21,794 bases of DNA. Origin: UBA6136 sp044378425 (GTDB taxonomy: Bacteria; Pseudomonadota; Gammaproteobacteria; Methylococcales; Methylococcaceae). A model generated the notes under the pieces. That model was not told the DNA's origin. It made no database searches and saw only the letters and a program-made list of their open reading frames with translations. A program made the translations under genes and the position numbers. The stretch spans positions 1-21,794 of the forward strand of contig JBILXN010000015.1 in NCBI GenBank assembly GCA_044378425.1, read 5' to 3'. This document shows positions 16,114-21,794 of this stretch, piece by piece. The stretch's first letter is position 1. Every line of letters starts with the position of its first letter.

Positions 16114-16425
16114 TTGCTGTGATTTCGGTCATGTAGGCAATGGCCACTTTTGAGAAGATTGAAACCCCGCGCGTACCCTCATGACTGCAAGAAAAGGCAG
16201 TGATGGCTGTTTTATATTGAGATTGCGGGCGAATTTGAGTACCCTGCCCACGGGAATTTAGTGCCGTTTAACGGTGAACCAACCGAACTAGAACAAGAAA
16301 AAAGCAAGCTTCCGGCGGTATGGGGCATTGAGCCTGTCACCCAAGGTAGCCGTACTGGTAGGCGGATTGTCCCCTTCAGAAATATAAAAATCATATAGTT
16401 ACAATAACTCAGAGAGGTAGGCATC
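16114..16425. other. 312-base gap without a supported gene
   Basis: The gap holds a likely terminator (16179-16213), an AT-rich stretch just before hppA (about 16380-16410), and the hppA ribosome site AGAGAGG (16411-16417). A reading frame open from CTG 16207 to TAG 16396-16398 (63 codons, including GEFEYPAHGNLVPFNGEP) has no normal start codon early on and no ribosome site. It matches nothing I know and could be a gene remnant or chance. No repeat or RNA gene is recognised. Confidence 0.5.
16179..16213 (+). terminator. Terminator candidate after the Fic-like/zeta gene
   Basis: ACTGC (16184-16188) pairs with GCAGT (16197-16201) across an A-rich eight-base loop. After one G-G mismatch, TCAT pairs onward with ATGG (three Watson-Crick pairs and one wobble). 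TTTT follows at 16210-16213. The stem is moderate in stability and lies 66 bases after the stop codon. Confidence 0.45.
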
Positions 16426-18534
16426 GTGTTGCAAGCATCTGCATCAGTTACCATCGCACTGTTGATGGGTCTGGCTGGAGTATGGTTCGTACTCTGGCAA
16501 TTCAAGCGCGTTCTCAGCTATGACCAAGGCAACGAGACTATGCAAAGCATAGCTGCGGCCATTCAGGAAGGCGCCTCCGCATTCCTGAATCGTGAGTATC
16601 AGGTTCTGGGCATTTTTGTCGCCATCGTCGCGGTGGTGATCTCAAGTTTTCTGCAATGGCAAACAGCCATGTCCTTCGTTATCGGCGCCATTGCCTCTGC
16701 AGGTGCCGGCTATCTTGGTATGTATGTGGCGGTTCGGGCTAATGTCCGTACGGCTGCCGCTGCCAGCAGGGGTTTACATGAAGGTCTGCGTGTCGCTTTC
16801 GGCAGTGGCGCGATCATGGGTATGTCCGTGGTCAGCTTCAGCTTGATCGGAATGACCCTGCTCTATATGTTCTTCAAGGGCGATCCCAACCAATTGGTCT
16901 ATATCACCGGTTTTGGCTTCGGTGCCAGCAGCATTGCGCTGTTTGCTCGCGTGGGTGGCGGTATTTATACCAAAGCCGCAGATGTTGGCGCTGACTTGGT
17001 GGGTAAGGTGGAGCAGGGAATCCCCGAAGATGACCCTCGTAATCCTGCGGTTATCGCCGACAATGTTGGTGATAATGTGGGTGACGTCGCGGGTATGGGC
17101 GCTGACCTGTTCGAAAGCTACAGCGGTTCCATCATTGCGGCGGCGACATTGGGCGCTAATCTGAGCAGCGAAACCGCAGCATTCATCGGTCTGCCTTTTA
17201 TGGTGGCAGCGGTCGGTGTGATCGCGTCTCTGTTTGGTATCTATATGGTCATTGGCGAAGGCGAGGCCAAGAAATTGCCGGCCAAGTACGCCAACATGAT
17301 CGAAAAGCATGTGGCCAATATCGACGAAAAGGCCAGCCTGGAAGATCTGCTGCACGCGCTGCGCAATTCGGTATGGGGTGCATCAGCCGTTATCCTGGGC
17401 TTGTCGCTAGCGGTGGTCATGTTATCGCCTGGTGTCAGTTTCAAATACTGGCTGGTGATTCTGGTTGGCCTCGTCGCCGGTAACGGTATCGCCTACGTCA
17501 CCGAGTACTACACCTCGTACACAGAAAAACCCACCCAGTCCATCGCCAATGCCTGCCAAACCGGTGCAGCAACCACCATTATTCAGGGTATGGCAGTTGG
17601 CATGATGAGTACGGTACTCCCCGTGTTGATTACTGCAGTTGCGATTCTGCTCAGCATCTGGCTGGGTTATAAAGCGGACGGCAGCATCACGGCCGGTCTC
17701 TACGCGGTGGCCTTGGCCGGTGTCGGGATGCTCAGCACCCTTGGTGTTACTCTTGCTACCGACGCTTACGGCCCAGTGGCTGACAACGCTGGCGGCATTG
17801 CCGAGATGAGTGGTCTGCCGAAGGAAGTGCGTGAACGCACCGATGCGCTCGACAGCCTTGGCAACACCACGGCAGCGACCGGAAAGGGCTTCGCGATCGG
17901 TTCTGCGGTTCTGACCGCTTTGGCACTGCTGGGTGCTTATGTCACGGCGGCCAAGGTCGAGTCCCTCAACATTCTCGGCCCAACCATGCTGCCAGGCATC
18001 TTGATCGGTTCGATGATGCCGTATTTCTTCTCTGCACTGACCATGACGGCGGTGGGCAAAGCCGCGCATGCCATCGTGCTAGAAGTGCGTCGTCAGTTCA
18101 AAGAAATCCCCGGCCTTATGGAAGGTACCGGCAAGCCCGATTACAAAGCCTGTGTCGGTATCAGCACCGAAAGTGCACTGCGCGAGATGATCCTGCCGGG
18201 TGCGTTGGCGGTTGTTGTTCCGCTGGTGGTCGGTATGGCACTTGGCAAGGAAGCGCTGGCGGGCATGCTTATCGGCACCACCGCATCCGGCTTCCTGCTG
18301 GCTGTCATGATGGCTAATGCCGGCGGTGCCTGGGACAATGCCAAAAAGTGGATTGAAACCGGCGAACACGGTGGCAAAGGCTCTGACGCCCACAAGGCAG
18401 CGGTAGTCGGTGACACCGTGGGTGACCCCTTCAAAGATACCAGTGGCCCGTCCCTGAATATCCTGATCAAACTGATGAGTATCGTGAGCCTCGTGTTCGC
18501 CACATCCTTCGGTTCAGGCTGGTTCCACTTCTAG
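16426..18534 (+). CDS. hppA: Membrane-bound ion-translocating pyrophosphatase (K+-dependent type)
   Basis: Couples pyrophosphate hydrolysis to H+ or Na+ export across the inner membrane. The 702 residues show the family's many hydrophobic helices (16 expected). Substrate motifs are DVGADLVGKVEQGIPEDDP (187-204), DNVGDNVGDVAGMGADLFES (212-231), and DTVGDPFKDTSGPSLN near the C-terminus. At the K+-requirement site it reads GNTTAATGKGFA with Ala483 and Gly486; K+-independent enzymes have Lys and Thr there, so this is the K+-dependent type. The helix-6 gating Glu230 is in the DLFESY position found in Na+ pumps and in several H+ pumps, so the ion is uncertain. GTG start with AGAGAGG 8 bases upstream. 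It appears monocistronic, with strong hairpins after the stop. Confidence 0.97.
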   Translation: MLQASASVTIALLMGLAGVWFVLWQFKRVLSYDQGNETMQSIAAAIQEGASAFLNREYQVLGIFVAIVAVVISSFLQWQTAMSFVIGAIASAGAGYLGMYVAVRANVRTAAAASRGLHEGLRVAFGSGAIMGMSVVSFSLIGMTLLYMFFKGDPNQLVYITGFGFGASSIALFARVGGGIYTKAADVGADLVGKVEQGIPEDDPRNPAVIADNVGDNVGDVAGMGADLFESYSGSIIAAATLGANLSSETAAFIGLPFMVAAVGVIASLFGIYMVIGEGEAKKLPAKYANMIEKHVANIDEKASLEDLLHALRNSVWGASAVILGLSLAVVMLSPGVSFKYWLVILVGLVAGNGIAYVTEYYTSYTEKPTQSIANACQTGAATTIIQGMAVGMMSTVLPVLITAVAILLSIWLGYKADGSITAGLYAVALAGVGMLSTLGVTLATDAYGPVADNAGGIAEMSGLPKEVRERTDALDSLGNTTAATGKGFAIGSAVLTALALLGAYVTAAKVESLNILGPTMLPGILIGSMMPYFFSALTMTAVGKAAHAIVLEVRRQFKEIPGLMEGTGKPDYKACVGISTESALREMILPGALAVVVPLVVGMALGKEALAGMLIGTTASGFLLAVMMANAGGAWDNAKKWIETGEHGGKGSDAHKAAVVGDTVGDPFKDTSGPSLNILIKLMSIVSLVFATSFGSGWFHF

Positions 18535-18542
18535 GAAGACAT

Positions 18543-18574
18543 CCTGCCGGCTGAATATGCATTCAATCGGCAGG
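18543..18574 (+). other. Hairpin 9 bases after hppA
   Basis: CCTGCCG (18543-18549) pairs with CGGCAGG (18568-18574). Inside, TGAAT (18552-18556) pairs with ATTCA (18561-18565), separated by one G-T pair and one C-A mismatch, giving a stem of about 14 positions with an ATGC loop. No T run follows, so it may protect the 3' end of the message rather than terminate it. Confidence 0.55.
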
Positions 18575-18598
18575 GTTCCTGAACGAGGATCGTGACAG

Positions 18599-18634
18599 TT
18601 CCCGGTTCCTGTTAAGGGGGCCGGGAATTTTCAT
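18599..18634 (+). terminator. Intrinsic terminator of hppA
   Basis: TTCCCGGTTCCT (18599-18610) pairs with GGGGGCCGGGAA (18616-18627) over 12 consecutive positions, three of them G-T, with a GTTAA loop. TTTTCATTT follows. This is the likely end of the hppA transcript. Confidence 0.8.
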
Positions 18635-18638
18635 TTGG

Positions 18639-18675
18639 GGCTTTCCAGATCGACTGTCAGTCGATCTGGAAAGCC
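18639..18675. repeat. Perfect 37-base palindrome (two 18-base arms, single T centre)
   Basis: The arm GGCTTTCCAGATCGACTG at 18639-18656 is followed by one T (18657) and then its exact reverse complement at 18658-18675. There is no mismatch. No T run follows on either strand, so it does not look like a normal terminator. It lies 8 bases after the hppA terminator and 97 bases before the methyltransferase start. It could be a cruciform or hairpin element, a dimeric regulator's site, or a dispersed repeat; a single copy is visible here. Confidence 0.9.
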
Positions 18676-18772
18676 TCGACACACATGAATGCGGCTCTGC
18701 GAAGTCGAATTCCCCCTAACAGCGGCTTCCGTGTGCGTGGATAACGGAAGGCCCAAAACAAGCCGACAGAAT

Positions 18773-19714
18773 ATGGCCAACGACGCCCAATCCGAAAAGT
18801 ATTACCTTGAACCCAACAGAGATTATCGCAACGACAGCCTCCGCAAAGGGGCTGAATTCTCGGAACAGGATATTCGTGTTGATACCGCCAAGCACTACGA
18901 TGACTGCTACTGGGACTACCGAACCGCATGGTTCGATAATGAAAACCTCGCCCTCCACTATGGTTACTGGGAAGAGGGCATCAAAACCCACAGTCAGGCC
19001 CTGCTGAACAAGAACCGCATCATGGCGGAAATCGCCGGCATTACTGCCGCAGATCATGTGTTGGATGCGGGTTGCGGAATTGGCGGCAGCTCTATCTGGC
19101 TGGCCAAACATATCGGCTGCAAAGCCACCGGTATCACCGTCAGTGAGGGTCAGGTTGGCCACGCTCGGAGAAATGGCGATCGCCATGGCGTGTCTGCCCA
19201 GCTTGATTTTCAGGTGGCTGATTTCTGCCGTACACCTTTTCCGGACGAATCCTTCGATGTCGTGTGGGCGGTTGAAAGCAGTTGCTATGCCACTGACAAA
19301 CGCGATTTTTTCCGAGAAGCCTACCGTCTGCTCCGCAAGGGCGGGACGCTTATTGCCTGTGATGGCTACGCCACTCGCCGTGAATTCAATTTTGACGAAT
19401 GGCAGGCCGTTATGGATTGTCTCAATGGCTGGGCGGTACCCAATCTATCCAGCGTTGAGGAATATCAGTCAGGAATGGAAGAGTGCGGGTTTCGCGATGT
19501 TCACATCACCGAAGCAACCGCTGAGACCATGCCCTCGTCACGCCGAATGTACCGGACTGCTCTTTTGACGTACCCCATGCAGCTGGTCATGCAGTGGTTA
19601 GGGTTGAGGAAGAAAGCCCAGACCGCCAACTTCAAAGTCGCATTGGCACAGTACAAGGTTTTCCACGAAGGCATGGTTCGCTACTGTATTTTCAGAGCCA
19701 GTAAGCCGAGTTGA
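18773..19714 (+). CDS. Class I SAM-dependent methyltransferase, small-molecule type
   Basis: A 313-residue Rossmann-fold methyltransferase. SAM-binding motif I is HVLDAGCGIGGSSIWLA, followed by CKATGITVSEGQVGHAR, the acidic FDVVWAVESSCYA (motif II region) and the post-II LLRKGGTLIACDGYA. Motif I with ITVSEGQ, and the upstream block LALHYGYWEEG, resemble the tocopherol/sterol C-methyltransferase-like group (Methyltransf_11/25) rather than RNA or protein methyltransferases, so a lipid or other small hydrophobic substrate is likely but not identifiable. ATG 18773 is chosen as the family-like N-terminus; its ribosome site is weak. An upstream in-frame ATG at 18689 would add 28 residues unlike the family. 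The SPFH gene follows after 42 bases on the same strand and may be co-transcribed. Confidence 0.87.
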   Translation: MANDAQSEKYYLEPNRDYRNDSLRKGAEFSEQDIRVDTAKHYDDCYWDYRTAWFDNENLALHYGYWEEGIKTHSQALLNKNRIMAEIAGITAADHVLDAGCGIGGSSIWLAKHIGCKATGITVSEGQVGHARRNGDRHGVSAQLDFQVADFCRTPFPDESFDVVWAVESSCYATDKRDFFREAYRLLRKGGTLIACDGYATRREFNFDEWQAVMDCLNGWAVPNLSSVEEYQSGMEECGFRDVHITEATAETMPSSRRMYRTALLTYPMQLVMQWLGLRKKAQTANFKVALAQYKVFHEGMVRYCIFRASKPS

Positions 19715-19756
19715 GGGATAGGTCTTTACCTAGTCACCCGCTATCCGGCGTATCAC

Positions 19757-20812
19757 ATGGGCCTCTTTGATCTGTTTGACAAGCAATTCATTGATGTCAT
19801 CCAGTGGGTGGATGACAGTCAGGGCGTTCTCGCTTTTCGCTATCCCATGGTGGATCAAGAAATCCAGAACGGGGCACATTTGGTTGTGCGGGAGACCCAG
19901 TGGGCTCTTTTGGTGGATGAGGGCCACCTTGCGGACCAGTTTGGGGCGGGTACCCACACACTGGATACCCAAACCCTGCCAATACTCACCAGCCTCAAGC
20001 ACAGGGACGCGCTGTTCGAGTCTCCCTTCAAGAGCGACGTCTACTTTTTCAGTGCCCGACTGCAACTCGCGCGCACTTGGGGAACGTCTAGTCCTGTGAC
20101 CCTGCGCGACGAGGCCTTTGGGGTCGTGCCGTTGCCGGGTTTCGGTCAGTACACTTACCGGATTGCTGATCCTCGTTTGTTTTTTCAGAATGTCAGCGGC
20201 ACCCGCGATGTCTATACCGTCGATGATCTCGACGAACAACTTCGAGGCATAGTGGTGGCCGGCATGAGTGATGTATTTGCCGAATCCGGCATCTCCTTCA
20301 TCGATATGGCGGCTAATCAGGACGAAATGGCAGCACAAATAAAAAGCAGGATTGCACCTGAGTTTATCCGGCTGGGGCTGTTGCTGGACAGTTTCACGGT
20401 GCAGTATCTTTCCTTGCCGGATGATCTGCAAAAAATACTGGATGACCGCATCAGCCTGAATATCCTGGGCGACCTTGGTAGATACACCCAGTTTGAGGCC
20501 GCCCGTTCCATTCCTCTTGCCGCCGCTAATGAAGGTGGCGCAGCGGGTTCCGGCGCAGGGATAGGCGCCGGAGTGGCGATGGGGCAATTGCTAGCCAATG
20601 CCGTCAGTAGTGGCCAACGCTCGCCGGCTGCTGCTGCTGCTGCTGCTGCGGCTGATGAGGATGTGGCCGCACTGATCGAAAAGCTGCACGCACTCAAGGT
20701 CAAGGGCACCCTGACTGACAGCAAGTTCGATGAAAAGAAAGCTGAGTTGCTGAAAAACGGGTCTGACCGAGACTTCGGCTACCAGTCTTCCGTTCAGCGC
20801 TTACCCGTATAG
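19757..20812 (+). CDS. SPFH-domain protein with C-terminal SHOCT domain
   Basis: The 351 residues match the SPFH/YdjI-type family (often labelled virion core protein-like). The protein starts MGLFDLFDKQFIDVIQW, then a long SPFH region with YPMVDQEIQNGAHLVVRETQ and GFGQYTYRIADPRLFFQNVSG, then DDLDEQLRGIVVAGMSDVFAESGISFIDMA. After a Gly/Ala-rich linker (about 262-299) with nine consecutive alanines comes a SHOCT-type helical tail, IEKLHALKVKGTLTDSKFDE. Members are thought to act as membrane-associated scaffolds, but the role is not established. No signal peptide or strong membrane segment is seen; the glycine after Met1 is typical of the family. Its stop overlaps the end of the convergent copper-ATPase gene by 19 bases. 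Confidence 0.9.
   Translation: MGLFDLFDKQFIDVIQWVDDSQGVLAFRYPMVDQEIQNGAHLVVRETQWALLVDEGHLADQFGAGTHTLDTQTLPILTSLKHRDALFESPFKSDVYFFSARLQLARTWGTSSPVTLRDEAFGVVPLPGFGQYTYRIADPRLFFQNVSGTRDVYTVDDLDEQLRGIVVAGMSDVFAESGISFIDMAANQDEMAAQIKSRIAPEFIRLGLLLDSFTVQYLSLPDDLQKILDDRISLNILGDLGRYTQFEAARSIPLAAANEGGAAGSGAGIGAGVAMGQLLANAVSSGQRSPAAAAAAAAADEDVAALIEKLHALKVKGTLTDSKFDEKKAELLKNGSDRDFGYQSSVQRLPV
20627..20647 (+). repeat. GCT trinucleotide microsatellite (seven copies) inside the SPFH gene
   Basis: Seven tandem GCT codons followed by GCG GCT encode nine alanines in the linker between the SPFH and SHOCT regions. Slippage would change linker length in whole codons without a frameshift. Confidence 0.95.
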
Positions 20813-21794
20813 CGGAGCCTGTTGGCGTTGGTCACCACCGTAACCGAGGACATCGCCATTGCCGCCCCTGCAATCATAGGGTTCAGCAGTAGCCCGAATA
20901 CAGGGTAGAGCAGGCCGGCTGCCACTGGAATTGCCAGAGCATTGTAGGCGAAAGCGCCGAACAGGTTCTGTTTGATATTACGCACCGTTGCCCGCGACAG
21001 CAGTATGGTTTCGGGTACTTTGGTCAATGATCCACCCATCAGCACCACATCACCGCTTTCGATGGCGATGTCGGTACCGGTCCCTATCGCAAACCCCACA
21101 TTTGATTGAGCTAGCGCCGGTGCGTCGTTGATTCCGTCGCCGACCATCCCGACGATGGCGCCCTGCTCCTGCAGTTGACGGATGACAGCCGCCTTGTCTT
21201 GCGGGATTACCTGCGCTCGGACCTCGTCGATGCCGGCCTCCGCCGCAATCGCACGGGCCGTTATCTCGTTGTCACCTGTGACCATCAGTACTCTGACGCC
21301 CATACCGCGCAGCTGGGCAATCGCCACCCTGGAGTCAGTTTTGATGTGATCGGCGACCGAGAGTAAGCCTATGACGGTCTGGTCCACTGCCAGCAGAACC
21401 GGTGTCTGGCCCTGTCCGGCGAGCGCCGCCAAGCGCTCACCCAACACGCCCGCCTCCAGGCCCTGCTGCATCATCAGCGGCAGATTCCCGAGTAGTACAC
21501 GCTTGTCTTCAATCACGCCTGAAACGCCGTGGCCGGCAATGGCGGTAAATTCTGTCACCGGCAGCAGCCGGGTCATGCGATCGGTAGCAGCGCCTAGAAG
21601 TGCTGTGGCCAAGGGGTGTTCCGAGCCTGCTTCAAGGCTGGCAGCCCATTGCAGAACGGCCTCCTCGGTCCAGCCCGGAGCCGCTACCAGGGCTGACAGA
21701 CGAGGCTTGCCCTCGGTCACGGTGCCGGTTTTGTCCAGAACAACGGTGGTGAGAGTGCCCGCACTCTGCAATGCGTCGCCTTTGCGAATCAGGA
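20794..21794 (-). CDS. copA: Copper-exporting P1B-type ATPase, C-terminal part (5' truncated by window edge)
   Basis: ATP-driven Cu+ export from the cytoplasm. About 333 residues are visible; the frame stays open to the right edge with LIRKGDALQSAGT before the phosphorylation site, so the TTG at 21771 is not the start. Motifs in order: DKTGTVTEGKP (aspartyl phosphorylation), SEHPLATAL (HP nucleotide-binding motif), MVTGDNEITARAIA, and MVGDGINDAPALAQSNVGFAIG. The last two membrane helices carry YNALAIP and MAMSSVTVVTNANRLR, the Tyr-Asn and Met-Ser-Ser sets typical of Cu+ (CopA, P1B-1) pumps. The N-terminal metal-binding domains, CPC helix and any CueR-type promoter lie outside the window. It is convergent with and overlaps the SPFH gene end. 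Confidence 0.95.
   Translation of the reverse strand, partial: LIRKGDALQSAGTLTTVVLDKTGTVTEGKPRLSALVAAPGWTEEAVLQWAASLEAGSEHPLATALLGAATDRMTRLLPVTEFTAIAGHGVSGVIEDKRVLLGNLPLMMQQGLEAGVLGERLAALAGQGQTPVLLAVDQTVIGLLSVADHIKTDSRVAIAQLRGMGVRVLMVTGDNEITARAIAAEAGIDEVRAQVIPQDKAAVIRQLQEQGAIVGMVGDGINDAPALAQSNVGFAIGTGTDIAIESGDVVLMGGSLTKVPETILLSRATVRNIKQNLFGAFAYNALAIPVAAGLLYPVFGLLLNPMIAGAAMAMSSVTVVTNANRLRYTGKR

Noticed and set aside
19757..20812. Phage origin of the SPFH gene, because relatives are labelled virion core protein
   Set aside because: That label comes from a weak similarity to a poxvirus protein; the gene stands among ordinary chromosomal genes with no phage neighbours.

Overview
The window looks like the chromosome of a free-living gammaproteobacterium. 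CarA, CarB, GreA and RlmE read like close relatives of the E. coli and Pseudomonas proteins. The large class I ribonucleotide reductase subunit is of the Pseudomonas long type, with a doubled N-terminal regulatory region. The MetA-family protein is of the type I recall from Halomonas and relatives. GC content is moderate by eye (not computed). I could not run searches, so the genus is left open.

Region 1 (1-6799, + strand). The 3' end of an unrecognised protein (probably ATPase-like) is followed 16 bases later by a homoserine O-acyltransferase gene. Next comes a 157-base leader with a good sigma-70 promoter and a terminator-like hairpin just before carA. Then come carA, carB and greA. carAB makes carbamoyl phosphate for arginine and pyrimidine synthesis; GreA rescues backtracked RNA polymerase.

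Region 2 (6800-9016). yhbY (-) and rlmE (+) are divergent and both act on the large ribosomal subunit. Converging on rlmE is an AI-2E/PerM-family membrane protein gene (-).

Region 3 (9017-12164). nrdA has a promoter overlapped by two well-spaced NrdR-like boxes and ends in a strong terminator. No nrdB follows it.

Region 4 (12165-16425). A patatin-like lipoprotein is followed by a 738-codon frame (737 residues from the preferred ATG). That protein combines a degenerate Fic-like N-terminal half with a zeta-toxin-like P-loop kinase half, and no antitoxin gene is visible. It is the least conventional gene here.

Region 5 (16426-21794). A membrane-bound ion-pumping pyrophosphatase (hppA) is followed by three hairpins in about 130 bases, one a perfect 37-base palindrome. 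Then come a SAM-dependent methyltransferase, an SPFH/SHOCT protein with a GCT trinucleotide run, and on the - strand the C-terminal part of a CopA-type copper ATPase, which runs off the right edge.

Most of the window is core metabolism. Items worth a second look are the Fic-like/zeta fusion, the carA leader, the hairpin cluster after hppA, the solitary nrdA with NrdR-like boxes, and the ion-specificity residues of the pyrophosphatase. I saw no rRNA, tRNA, CRISPR array, insertion sequence or phage module.
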